From Thermoguttaceae bacterium (lineage in GTDB: Bacteria; Planctomycetota; Planctomycetia; Pirellulales; Thermoguttaceae): a stretch of 53,062 bases of DNA. The notes beneath the pieces were generated by a model. The model was not told the origin of the DNA. It did no database searches and saw only the letters and a program-made list of their open reading frames with translations. Positions 16,769-26,200 of this stretch are shown piece by piece. The number at the start of each line of letters is the position of its first letter. Position 1 is the stretch's first letter. The position numbers and the translations under genes were made by a program. Where the stretch lies: positions 1 through 53,062 of the forward strand of contig JAGBDN010000043.1 in assembly GCA_017937485.1 (NCBI GenBank), given 5' to 3'.

Positions 16769-17920
16769 TCAAACCTCTTTTTTCGTCAATTCGCCCAACA
16801 TACAGGCGGCCAACGGAACGAAAATAAAGAACGGCGCCCAAACTCCGATCGAAGAAGACCCTAATTTTTCGCCGAAATACGCCGCGACGAACTGCGCCGC
16901 CATATAAGCGCCGGCCAATCCGCAACCGCGCCCAAGCGCCGAAAAAATGTTTTGCTCGGAGCGCAACAAAATAAACGGCGCCCCTAAACAAAGCGGAAGC
17001 AAGTCGGCCAACGGTCGCAAAACTCGCGAGTGCGCGCGAATCGTCAGCTCGACGGCGTCGCGAGCGAACGTCGGGTCGCTCGCCGCGGCGACCAAAGCCG
17101 ACGTCGAATCGTAAGAGCGCCAACTATCGCCCGCCGCGAGGCATTTTGCGTCGATCGACGTCGCGACAAACGCCTGCCCCGGCTTCACCCAATCGGCGCC
17201 GCCGGGCGTGTACACCACCGTCCGTCCGGTCGTTTCTTCCACCCAAGACGGGCCGGCGCTCGCCTCGTCGGCAAGTTCCGCGTCGCTCAAAAGCCAACCG
17301 GCGGGCCGTTCCCCTTCCGCTTCAAGGTAAACGGCGCTTTTCGCGACAAGTCGATTTCCGTACTGATTCAAATTACGCCCGAGCAAGATTCGCGGCTCGC
17401 GCACGATTCCCTCCGAACGAACGAGCGCTTCCCCGTCGACGGTAATTCCCGACCAACCGTCGAACGCGCTCACGACGTCGATCACGTCCGAACGTTCGAC
17501 GAACTCCTTCGGCGAAAGGTTGAGTTCCGCCAATCGACGCGGCAAAAACGCCTCGCGAACCGTCGTGAACGCCAGCGAAACGCCCAACGCCCCGAGCAAA
17601 ATCGGCAAAATAATTCGTCCCGGAGAAACGCCGGTCGCCAAAAGCGCGATAATTTCGTTTTGACGCGCCATCATCGCAAGCGCGGCCACCGCCGCCAAAA
17701 GCGTCAAAAACGGAAAAATCATATCGATTACGGCAAAGGAGTTGATAAAATAATACTCCGCGACCGCCGTTATCAAACGAAAAAGCGACGCTTCGGCTTT
17801 CCAAAATTCGTCGAATTTTGTAAAAACGTCAAAAACGACGTACAGACCGACCAAAGTAACGCAAGTTAAAAAGAAAATTAAAAAAAACTTTCTAAAAATG
17901 TAAACGTCGACTATTTTCAT
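16769..17920 (-). CDS. LptF/LptG-type permease (YjgP/YjgQ family)
   Basis: 383 residues with the family layout: TM1 near residues 10-32 after an N-terminal VDVYIFRKF, two more TM segments by ~125 with MARQNEIIALLATGVSP between them, a periplasmic beta-rich domain (~130-300), then three C-terminal TM segments containing LPLCLGAPFILL. The ARQNEIIAL..TG segment is the most typical family mark. In Gram-negative bacteria two such subunits with the LptB ATPase lift lipopolysaccharide out of the inner membrane. Only one is encoded here, as is common in planctomycetes where the partners are scattered. Which of F or G it is cannot be decided. Confidence 0.87.
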   Translation of the reverse strand: MKIVDVYIFRKFFLIFFLTCVTLVGLYVVFDVFTKFDEFWKAEASLFRLITAVAEYYFINSFAVIDMIFPFLTLLAAVAALAMMARQNEIIALLATGVSPGRIILPILLGALGVSLAFTTVREAFLPRRLAELNLSPKEFVERSDVIDVVSAFDGWSGITVDGEALVRSEGIVREPRILLGRNLNQYGNRLVAKSAVYLEAEGERPAGWLLSDAELADEASAGPSWVEETTGRTVVYTPGGADWVKPGQAFVATSIDAKCLAAGDSWRSYDSTSALVAAASDPTFARDAVELTIRAHSRVLRPLADLLPLCLGAPFILLRSEQNIFSALGRGCGLAGAYMAAQFVAAYFGEKLGSSSIGVWAPFFIFVPLAACMLGELTKKEV

Positions 17921-17996
17921 CGCTTGATTCCGTTTTTTATCGTCGCCGTTTAATCGCGTGAAAATCCAACGTTCGCCGTCGACGCGACGAAAGCGC

Positions 17997-18041
17997 GAAA
18001 AAATAGCGCAAGTTTAACGGCGGTTGCGTCGCTATTTTTTC
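17997..18041 (-). terminator. Terminator whose stem includes the SNF2 gene's stop codon
   Basis: On the minus strand the arms are GAAAAAATAGCG (18041-18030) and CGCTATTTTTTC (18008-17997), with an additional CGCAA/TTGCG pairing inside. The first arm encodes the last two lysines and the TAG stop of the helicase. Confidence 0.75.
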
Positions 18042-19978
18042 AACGAACGCGGCGCTTTTAAATTGAAGAGACCAAAAATATCGTCTTGGCTCAACCCCAT
18101 CGAGTAGTTGAGTCCTTTAGCGTCCGACAAAATCGCTTCCGAAAGGAGGCGTTTTTCTTGCAAAATACGGTCGATTTTTTCCTCGATCGTCGCGACCGAA
18201 ACGAACCGCGTAACGGTAACCGGCCCCGCCGCGCCAATGCGGTGCGCGCGGTTGATCGCTTGATCTTCAACCGCCGGGTTCCACCAACGGTCGAAAAGGA
18301 AAACGTATTCGGCGAACTGCAAGTTCAGACCAACGCTACCGGCGCCGTAACTCATCAAAATCACGTGGCAATTAGGGTCGTTGCGAAATTTATCGATGAC
18401 CGCGTCGCGATCTTTCGTCGGCGTGCGCCCGCTGTACTCGACCGGCCCGAACCGCGCCAGCTTCGGTCGCAACCGCTCGAGCGTCGCGACCCATTGACTA
18501 AAGACGATCGCCTTGCGTCCGCTCGCCGCGACCTCTTCCAAGTCGGCGACCAGTCGGTCGAGCTTCGCGCTTTCGCCGGTCGCCGGGTCGAAATTGCAAA
18601 TTTGCTTCAAGCGAATAATCAACTCGAACGCGTGGCTTAACGTAACGGAATCCCCCATTTCGTTCAGCCGAATTTCCCCCTCCTCCTGCGCCATTCGGTA
18701 CGATTCGTACTGCTCCGGCGTCAGGTCGACGTGCGCGTCGCGAATCAGTTTCGGCGGCAAATCGGTCAACACTTTATCTTTAGTGCGACGCAAAATATAT
18801 TCGCCGACCGTTTTTGAAATTTCGCTCGGTTTTAGCCCCGATTTCAAGTATCCCGGCGAGAGGAACTCGAAAATCCCGACGAGGTCTTCCGCCGAGTTTT
18901 CGACCGGCGTCCCGGTCAGCGCCCAGTTGCGCCGACGCGGAATCGCCCGCGCCGCCTCGGAAGTTACGTTCGCCTTATTTTTAATCCGTTGCGACTCGTC
19001 CAAAACGACCAAATCGAAGACGACGCGCGGGTCTTCCCCCTCCGGAGCGTAAAACTCGCGGTCGCGGTTCAGCAACTCGTAATTCGCGATGCGGAGCGGA
19101 GCGTTCGGAAGCCGCCAAAGCCATTTGCGACGGTCGCTCTTTCCCTCGATCACTTGGACGGGAATCTCCGGCGCCCAAAATTCGAACTCGCGTTTCCAGT
19201 TCGTTACCAGCGGTTTCGGGCAAACGAGCAGGACGCGTCGACACTCGCCGCTGCGGAAAAGGAGGCGAATCGTCGTGATCGCCTGCATCGTCTTTCCGAG
19301 CCCCATTTCGTCGGCCAGCACCGCGAAGTGCGAGCCGTAAAGGAATGCGACGCCTTGCTTTTGGTACCCGAACGGCTCGAACGGCATCTCGAGTAAACGT
19401 CGCCCAAGCCAAGTTTCCAGCGGCGGTTGCAAGATATATCCGAGCCGGTCTTCCATCTTGACGACGTCGTTCGGAACGCGAATCCGCGTCGGGTTTTCCG
19501 GCGATTCAAAAAACTCCGGAACGCCCGGTTTCTCCGGTCGCGCCGACTTTTCCGCCGCGCCGACGCCGTCCGACTCGCCGTCGTTCGCCCCGTCTAACTC
19601 TTTCTCCTTTTTCGCGCCGTTCAACTCCTTTTCAAGCGCGTCGGCGTCCGGTTCGTCTTGCGGAAAGAAGTAAAAACTTTCGACGTTTCGCTCGACGTTC
19701 GCGGCGTTTCGGCGGGAATCGACCGGAATCGCGAAAACGCGAACGTCGCCGGGCCGCGCGCCGAGACGGAGCGACTTCGTCTCAATTTCGAGCCGCCGCC
19801 CGTTTTCGTCGAGAAGCCGACGCGGACAAAGAACGCTCAACGTTTTCGGCGTCGCGACTCGACGGTTCCAACTCCGAACGGGAATCGAAAACCGAACGTC
19901 GTCCGCCGCCGCGTCCGGCGTTCCTTGCGCGTTCTCTCGGCGTTCCGGTTCGTTCGCTCCGCTCGTTTCGCTCGTCAA
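18032..19978 (-). CDS. SNF2-family DNA translocase/helicase
   Basis: 648 residues starting at a TTG; a stop codon lies eight codons upstream and the next ATG is deep inside, so TTG (with AAAGG nine bases upstream) is the only reasonable start. Residues ~1-190 are a poorly conserved, charged N-terminal region. The ATPase core follows: Walker A DEMGLGKT (~220), a VCPKPLVTNW motif Ia, Walker B DESQRIKN (~327), LTGTPVEN motif III, then helicase lobe 2 with IVFSQW, SYGAGSVGLNLQ and the closing NRAHRIGA arginine motif. It should use ATP to move along double-stranded DNA, in repair, transcription recycling or defence. No methylase or nuclease partner adjoins it. Confidence 0.93.
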   Translation of the reverse strand: MTSETSGANEPERRENAQGTPDAAADDVRFSIPVRSWNRRVATPKTLSVLCPRRLLDENGRRLEIETKSLRLGARPGDVRVFAIPVDSRRNAANVERNVESFYFFPQDEPDADALEKELNGAKKEKELDGANDGESDGVGAAEKSARPEKPGVPEFFESPENPTRIRVPNDVVKMEDRLGYILQPPLETWLGRRLLEMPFEPFGYQKQGVAFLYGSHFAVLADEMGLGKTMQAITTIRLLFRSGECRRVLLVCPKPLVTNWKREFEFWAPEIPVQVIEGKSDRRKWLWRLPNAPLRIANYELLNRDREFYAPEGEDPRVVFDLVVLDESQRIKNKANVTSEAARAIPRRRNWALTGTPVENSAEDLVGIFEFLSPGYLKSGLKPSEISKTVGEYILRRTKDKVLTDLPPKLIRDAHVDLTPEQYESYRMAQEEGEIRLNEMGDSVTLSHAFELIIRLKQICNFDPATGESAKLDRLVADLEEVAASGRKAIVFSQWVATLERLRPKLARFGPVEYSGRTPTKDRDAVIDKFRNDPNCHVILMSYGAGSVGLNLQFAEYVFLFDRWWNPAVEDQAINRAHRIGAAGPVTVTRFVSVATIEEKIDRILQEKRLLSEAILSDAKGLNYSMGLSQDDIFGLFNLKAPRSLKK

Positions 19979-20094
19979 AATCGCTCGCCTTTCTCTATTT
20001 TAACGCGTTTTTCTCGTCGACGCGCCCTAAATTTTACGCGACCGCCCCATTCGACGCGCTCGACCGTCGCTCCGCGTTTTCCCCGTTTCGCCCG

Positions 20095-20835
20095 TCAACC
20101 CGATTTTTGCGCCTCTTCGATCGCCAAGCGAATCCGCTCGAACGGCTCGACGCTGTCGATCGACTTAAAAAAGAGATCGAGGCGCGCCGAAATTTCGTCG
20201 ACTCCGATCGCTCGACCGTCCGGGCCGACGAAATCGGTCGGGAGAGCCAGCCGATTGCGCCCCTTCGCGACCGTTCGCCAAGCGGAATAATCGACGCCCG
20301 GCGTCGGCGGCGTTCGCTCGAACGCGTCGTAAAAGAAGGAACGTCGCCGAAAGTTAGCCTCGTCTTCGCTATTTTCTTCCGGCGCCCAATTTTCGTCGTC
20401 GATTCGACGGCGCGACGCTTCCGGCGCCTCGCCGCCGTTTCGCCCCGTTTTCTTTTCCCAAACCGCGTATTTTTCCTCGTCGCCCGGCGCGACGCAAACG
20501 TCGGAGCGTCGAAAAACCATCGCGAGCGGCGCTTTCAAAGCGTTTCCGGCGGTTAAAATATTCGGATTATTCGTCAAAATCGCCGCAAGTTCCGTTTTCG
20601 TTCGCCCGACCAACGCTTGCGCGATCTGCTCGCCGCAGAGGAACCCCTCTAAAGTGGCGCCGTACAAGATTTCTTGCGCGCGATTCGGTCGCACCGGCGC
20701 GGTGCAGTGAAACTCGGTCGGACGTCCGACGAGATTCAAAACCAAAAAACCGCCGATGACGCCGCGCGCCGGGTCGCCCAGCGCCGTCAAAAACCCCAGA
20801 TGCGTCGGTCGTTTCTTTTCTTCCGGTCGCGTCAT
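20095..20835 (-). CDS. Conserved hypothetical protein
   Basis: 246 residues from the ATG at 20835, with TTGGA six bases upstream; the longer frame to 20883 would begin at a TTG and add 16 residues. The N-terminal ~110 residues are the conserved-looking part (LGFLTALGDPARGVIGGFLVLN, then EFHCTAPVRPNRAQEILYG and FLCGEQIAQALVG). The middle is acidic and low in complexity (~120-165) and the end is a charged helix. I recall similar planctomycete proteins without a known role. No signal peptide or TM segment. A promoter lies upstream at 20973-21001. Confidence 0.75.
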   Translation of the reverse strand: MTRPEEKKRPTHLGFLTALGDPARGVIGGFLVLNLVGRPTEFHCTAPVRPNRAQEILYGATLEGFLCGEQIAQALVGRTKTELAAILTNNPNILTAGNALKAPLAMVFRRSDVCVAPGDEEKYAVWEKKTGRNGGEAPEASRRRIDDENWAPEENSEDEANFRRRSFFYDAFERTPPTPGVDYSAWRTVAKGRNRLALPTDFVGPDGRAIGVDEISARLDLFFKSIDSVEPFERIRLAIEEAQKSG

Positions 20836-20972
20836 TTTTTCCAAACCGCCCGTTTTATTTATATTGTCGTCGACGATAATCAATCGCGTTAAACGCCGCC
20901 GTTTTGCTCGACGTCGGGCGTTTCGAACTCGCGCGACGTCGGCGGCGCAAACGCCTTAAAACGGCCCTTTTT

Positions 20973-21001
20973 ATTTTATACGTTTAACCGCTTTTCGGCA
21001 A
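20973..21001 (-). promoter_or_regulatory. Minus-strand promoter for the conserved hypothetical gene
   Basis: Read on the minus strand: TTGCCG (21001-20996), 17 bases, TAAAAT (20978-20973). The leader would be about 130 bases. Confidence 0.45.
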
Positions 21002-21192
21002 GGGCCCCCGACGCGATTCAAGTAAAATCGCCGTCCGGCGGCGAACGTTTTTCCGTCGGCGAGATTTCGCGCGCTCGGTTTTGTTTTGCGCAAAAACGTT
21101 CGTCGTTTCCGGAATAGAATCGTTTATACGCGTTTTTTTCTCGGGCGCGAAGTCCAAATTTCTCTTTTTTCGCTAAAAAAACGATATTTTTA

Positions 21193-21221
21193 AGGAAAAT
21201 CGGGAAGAAGGAAGGTATAAT
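21193..21221 (+). promoter_or_regulatory. Probable plus-strand promoter
   Basis: A perfect TATAAT at 21216-21221, followed by AGAGG, lies 67 bases before the ATG at 21289. The -35 position (GGAAAA, 21193-21198) is poor, so recognition may rely on the A/T-rich DNA upstream. Confidence 0.4.
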
Positions 21222-21288
21222 AGAGGTAAAGTCGGGAGGCCTCCCCCGCCGCCGACGCGCAACGCACCATTCCACGAGGAAAGTCTCA

Positions 21289-21729
21289 ATGTCCAACGAA
21301 CCGAAGTACGAATTGGTCAACTCGATCGACGTCAACGCCGGCACGATCACGCAACACGCCGACCGCCAATCGGAATTTACCGCGCTCGTTCGCCAACTCC
21401 TCGTCGCTCAAAATCGCCAAAACGAACTTTTGCAGGAAGTCGTCGATTGTTTAAGCGCCGGGCAACGCCAACGCGCCGCCGAACTTGCGCAATGGAAAGA
21501 CGCCAATCCCGGTTTGGCGAAGTCCTGCCGCGTCGCCGCCGACTGCCTCGGTAAAATTCAAAACGAATTTATTTCTTCGCTCACTTTTGAAATTAACGAT
21601 AATTTCGAAAATTTGCAAGACAGCGAATTTTTGATGCACGAATTTTTCGACAAATACGGCCCGCGAATCGCGCACCTCAACGCGTTGGTGCAGACCCTTT
21701 CCGTTCTCGGTTCCGCTCCGACTCGCTGA
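21289..21729 (+). CDS. Small soluble conserved hypothetical protein
   Basis: 146 residues, without signal or membrane segments, predicted largely helical. The N-terminus is polar; the middle (FTALVRQLLVAQNRQNELLQ) looks like an amphipathic coiled-coil helix; Cys residues occur at two positions within CRVAADC. AGGAAAG precedes the ATG. It is followed by the PmoA-like gene but probably has its own promoter. I do not recognise the family. Confidence 0.75.
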   Translation: MSNEPKYELVNSIDVNAGTITQHADRQSEFTALVRQLLVAQNRQNELLQEVVDCLSAGQRQRAAELAQWKDANPGLAKSCRVAADCLGKIQNEFISSLTFEINDNFENLQDSEFLMHEFFDKYGPRIAHLNALVQTLSVLGSAPTR

Positions 21730-21768
21730 ATCGACTCGCGTCGACGTTGCGACGCGGCGGCGTCGTTA

Positions 21769-21780
21769 TATATTAATAAA
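21769..21780 (+). promoter_or_regulatory. TATATTAATAAA island upstream of the PmoA-like gene
   Basis: This exact 12-mer lies 92 bases before the start codon at 21873. The identical 12-mer, in the same orientation relative to its gene, lies 93 bases before the minus-strand flavoprotein gene (52252-52263). Confidence 0.4.
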
Positions 21781-21872
21781 CGTTTTTGCGAATCGTTATC
21801 GCGGCGTCGAGACGGCGTTTCGGCGCGCGTTTTTCCGTTCGTTTTTATCCGTTCGAAATTGGAGTTTTCACG

Positions 21873-23042
21873 ATGCGTTCCCTTTTTGAAGCGTTCTCTT
21901 CGACGCGTCGCCGATCGTTCGCCGTCGGCGCGTTCGCCCTCCTCGCTTTCGCCGCGCCCGTCGCGTTTTCGTCGACGTTCGCCGCCGAACCGGTCGTTTC
22001 CGCCGAAAAAGTCGACGACGGTTCCCTCCGCGTTTACGTCGACGGCGAACTCTTCGCCGGATACGTTCCGGACGCGCAAGGAACGCCGATCGTTTGGCCG
22101 TTGCGAACGCCGAGCGGCGCCCTCGCGACCCGCGGTTGGCCGATGATCGACGAAATCGACGTCGACGCTCAAACCGACGCCGCGATGAAAGCGATTTACC
22201 AAAACGCTCAAATCGGCGAACGCGGCGGCGCGAAAGACCACCCGCACCACCGTTCCCTTTGGTTCAATCACGGCGCGGTCAAAGGCGGCGATTTTTGGGC
22301 GCTGACCGACTCGAAAATCCGTCAAACGGAAGTCGTTTCCTTTGATTGCGACGGCAAAACGGCGGTTCTCGTTACGAAAAACCGTTGGTTTAACGCCAAA
22401 CTTAACCGCGACGTTTGCGAAGACCTCCGAACGCTCCGTTTCGGCGTTCTTCCGAGCGCGCAAGTCGGCGGCAAAAACGTTCGTTACGTCGATTTTTCGA
22501 TCCGAATTACCGCGCTCGAAGACGGCGTTCTCTTCGGCGACACCAAAGAAGGCTCGTTCGGCGTTCGCTTGCCGTCTCCGACCGCGTTGACGGCGAAAAA
22601 GTCGAATCCGAAATGGGGCGGTCGCATTCTCGACGACGCCGGGCGCAAAGACGGCGAAACTTGGGGCCGCCGTTCCGCTTGGGTCGATTATTCCGGCCCC
22701 GCCGCGCGTTTCCTCAAAGGCGACGAATTGACCCGCGAACTCGCTCGCGGCGACAAAGCGACCGATTTCCCGCTGACGACGATCGGCGTCGCCGTCCTCA
22801 ACGGCCCCGAAAGTTGGGCGTTCCCGTCTTGGCGTCACGTCCGCGACTACGGTCTCTTCGCGACGAACCCCTTCGGCCAACGCGACTTCGAGCCGAAAAA
22901 TAAAGCCGCCGACGGTTCGAAAACGTTGAATCGCGGCGAAACGCTCCGATTTGAATACCGCGTTCTGCTGCACGACGGCGACCTGACCGCCGCCGACCTC
23001 GACGCCGCTTTTAAGGTTTACGAGCAAAACATCAACCCCTAA
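21873..23042 (+). CDS. Secreted PmoA-like (DUF6807) family protein
   Basis: 389 residues from the ATG at 21873, preceded by GGAG; the open frame from 21786 adds 29 residues in front of the signal peptide. The signal spans about residues 12-38 (Arg-rich, hydrophobic, then FSSTFAAEP). The family signature KDHPHHRSLWFNHG is at about residues 123-136. PVRIPS-type strands and a SWRHVRDYGLFATNPFG segment near the end are also typical. The Pfam name (methane oxygenase PmoA) is misleading: these are secreted beta-rich proteins common in planctomycetes and Bacteroidetes and unrelated to methane oxidation. A carbohydrate-linked role is likely but unproven. Confidence 0.88.
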   Translation: MRSLFEAFSSTRRRSFAVGAFALLAFAAPVAFSSTFAAEPVVSAEKVDDGSLRVYVDGELFAGYVPDAQGTPIVWPLRTPSGALATRGWPMIDEIDVDAQTDAAMKAIYQNAQIGERGGAKDHPHHRSLWFNHGAVKGGDFWALTDSKIRQTEVVSFDCDGKTAVLVTKNRWFNAKLNRDVCEDLRTLRFGVLPSAQVGGKNVRYVDFSIRITALEDGVLFGDTKEGSFGVRLPSPTALTAKKSNPKWGGRILDDAGRKDGETWGRRSAWVDYSGPAARFLKGDELTRELARGDKATDFPLTTIGVAVLNGPESWAFPSWRHVRDYGLFATNPFGQRDFEPKNKAADGSKTLNRGETLRFEYRVLLHDGDLTAADLDAAFKVYEQNINP

Positions 23043-23067
23043 ACCGTTGGCAAAGTCGTCGGTTTTA

Positions 23068-23106
23068 ACGGTCGCGACGCCGCCGCGACCGTCCCGCTTG
23101 TTTTTT
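23068..23106 (+). terminator. Terminator after the PmoA-like gene
   Basis: Arms ACGGTCGCG (23068-23076) and CGCGACCGT (23084-23092) with a 7-base loop, then CCCGCTTG and six Ts. The T-run is eight bases from the stem, so efficiency is uncertain. Confidence 0.55.
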
Positions 23107-23224
23107 AACGCCGCGTCCGACGCCGACGCGGCGCGTCCTTCGTCGTCCCGTCCGTCCCGTCCGCGTTCCCTTTCCTTTCTTGATTCCGCCCAGACGCCTT
23201 TCGCCGATTTGCTCGACGCCCGCA

Positions 23225-26200
23225 ATGCCACGTTTGTTTGAAACACGTTGTCCAAACTGTTTAGCCGTCTTTTCCTTGGACGTCGCGCTCCTTGGGCGCC
23301 GCGGACGTTGCGCCCGTTGCGGTTCGACCTTCGCTCTTAAAGAGTTAACCGTCGACGATTCCCTCATCGCCGCGACTTCTGATTCGAGCGCGTCCGCTTC
23401 GACCGGTTCTTACGTCTCGTCAAAATCGGCGTCCGCGTCTTCGAACGCCGACGCGGCCTCGTTCGCTCCGGACGCCCCCTTCGACGCGGCGCTTTCGGAC
23501 GATTCGCTCGTCGCGCCCCGCGCTTCCGACGGCGACGCAAGCGCCTCGCGCGCCGCCTCGCCGTTCGGTCTCGACGCCGACGAATCGGACGCGCTCCCGG
23601 ACGACCTCGACGAAACCGGCGGCGCCGACGCGCTCCCCGCCGAGTTCGCCGACGCGAAATTTCCCCCGCCTCCGCCGGGCGTTTGGCGCGCCGGCGAACG
23701 GCTCGTCGGCGGCGCTTACCAAGTGCTTCCGCTCGCTCCCGACAAACTTTACGCCGAGGGCGGCGTCGGCGTCGTTCAGCGCGTTCGACACGTCGAATGG
23801 GGCGTCGACCTTGTCGTCAAGAGTCCGAAACCGTCGGTCGTCGCGACGGAAGCGGGCAAAGAGAGTTTCGAACAAGAATGCCGCACTTGGATCGGCTTGG
23901 GGCTCCATCCGAACATTGTTTCTTGTTATTTCGTTCGCCGCATCGCCGGGATACCTCGCCTTTTCGCGGAGCTTGCGCCGGACGGAACGCTCCGCGACTG
24001 GATCGCCGACGGTCGTCTTTACGCCGGAACGAGAAGCGAAGCGTTGGCGCGCGTTCTCGACGTCGCGATTCAATTCGCTTGGGGGCTCGAACACGCGCAC
24101 CGTCTCGGGCTCCTTCACCTCGACGTCAAACCGAGCAACGTAATGACGGTCGGTTCGACGATCAAAGTAACCGACTTCGGTCTTTCGAAGGTCGCCGCGC
24201 AATCTTCGGACGGCGCTCTTGTCGCCGCGTTTTGCGACGGAATGACTCCCTCTTACTGTTCGCCGGAGCAATACGAAGCGTTCCAAATTTACCGCCAAAA
24301 ACGCGGTTCGTCTCGCGGAGGCGGCGACGCGCCTTCAAGCGACGCCGCGTCGCCGGCCATTACGCGCCAATCGGATATTTGGTCTTGGGCGATCTCCGTT
24401 TTGGCGATGTTTCACGGTCGTTCTCCCTGCAAAATGGGCGGTCAAACCGCGGCGGAAGTTTTCGAAGCGTTCCTCGCGGCTCCGCGAAGCGCGGCGCGCC
24501 CGGCGCCTCCGCCTCGTTGCGTCGAGTTGTTGCGCCGCTGTTTCCGCAAAAACCCGGCCGAGCGTCCGGAGTCGATGCAAGCGGTCGCCGACGAACTCGT
24601 TTCGATTTACGAAGAGGAGTTCGCCGAAAAGTATCCGCGCCGCCAACCTCGCGACGCCGCGTCGACCGCCGAAAGTTTCTCGAACCGCGCGATTTCGCTT
24701 CTCGAACTCGGTCGAACCGACGAAGCGTTCGACCTGTTGCGCAAAGCGGTCGCCGCCAACCCGCTCAATCCGCAGATCGTTTTCAACCAAACGCTCGCCC
24801 GTTGGCGCGTCGGCGCGACGACCGACTTGCAAGCGGTCGAACGGCTCGACGAACTTGTTAAAAACCGCCCGAACGACGCGTCGGCGTCTTACGCGCTCGG
24901 ACTCCTGCACGTCGAGCGTTGCAACCTCCGTTCCGCCGTCGACGCGTTCGAGCGAGCCGCCGAACTCGCCCCCGACCGCGACGACGTCCGCCGCGCCCTC
25001 GAACGCGCTCGAAAGCGCCTCCCCAACGACGCCCAATGTTTGCGCCGCGTTCTTCTTCGCAAAAAAGACGCGAAAACCACCCCGCGTCTTTACGCCGCCG
25101 TCGACGGTTCCCGCCTCCTCGTTCCGTCCGGCGACGAAAACTTCCTCGTTTTGAGCGCCAAAACCGGCGAGCCGCAAGCGACCTTCGTCAAAACGGCGCG
25201 CGAAACCGCTTCCGTCGTCGACGCCGCGAGTCCCGTCGCCGTTAGCGACGACTATCGTTGGAACCTGTTTCGCCCCGAATCCGGCGTTCGCTCGATCGTT
25301 CCGGCGGCCGGAACGCGTTCCTCCGTTCGCGAACTCCGTTTCGAACCGGTCGCGTCTTGGGGTTCCCTCGAACCGCAAACGCGCGAAATCCGCGTCGCGA
25401 CGCCCGCCGAAACGCCCAACGGCGAACCGTCGTCCGACGAAAAGACGTCCGACGCGCCGAAAATCGCTTTGACGTTCGCCCGCGACGCCAACGACGTCGT
25501 TATTTACGAAACCGCGTCGCAACAAGAGTTGCGTCGACTTCCCGGCGACGGTCAAACGTTGACGGCGTTCGCCGTTTCCGCCGACGGACGTTGGGTCGCG
25601 ACCGGCGGCGACGACGCCCGAATCCGCGTTTGGGACGTCGAGCGCGGACGGCAGATCCGCACCTTCCGCGGTCTTTCCGGCGCCGTCGAAGCGCTTTGGT
25701 TCGACCCGCGTCTCCGCTTCGTCGCGTCGCTCGTTAAAGGAACGATTTTCCAATATTGGCGCGTCGGGCTCCTCTGCGGAAACGCCGAAAAACTCCGGGC
25801 GCCGCGTCTCCTTTGCCTCGTCGACTCCTCGGAGGAACTCGGCGAACGCCAAGCGCGCCTCGACGCGACGGTCGCGGCCGCGCGCAAAGCCGGTTCTCGG
25901 GGCGACGTCGCCAAAATCGTCGCCGCGTACCGCGACGCCCGCAAGATCGACGGTTGGGAAACGGTTCGTTCGACGTTCGAAAACCTCCTCGAACGCCGCG
26001 CTCGCCGAGTTCGCCTCGACGACGTCGCGCAAACGCTCCGCCTCGACGCGCACGAAGGGCCGCTTTCCGCTCTCGCGACGTCTTGGAACGGTTCGTTCGC
26101 CGTTTCCGCCGGGAAAGATTGCGCGATACGCCTTTGGGGACGTCCGGTCGACGCCGCCGAAACCGCCGTCGGCGCGTCCGCTCGTCTCGATTCGCCGAGC

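Larger units (their letters stand above)
20836..21288. other. Divergent intergenic region with two outward promoters
   Basis: No gene seen. It separates the minus-strand hypothetical from the plus-strand gene at 21289 and carries a promoter for each (20973-21001 and about 21193-21221). Confidence 0.5.
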
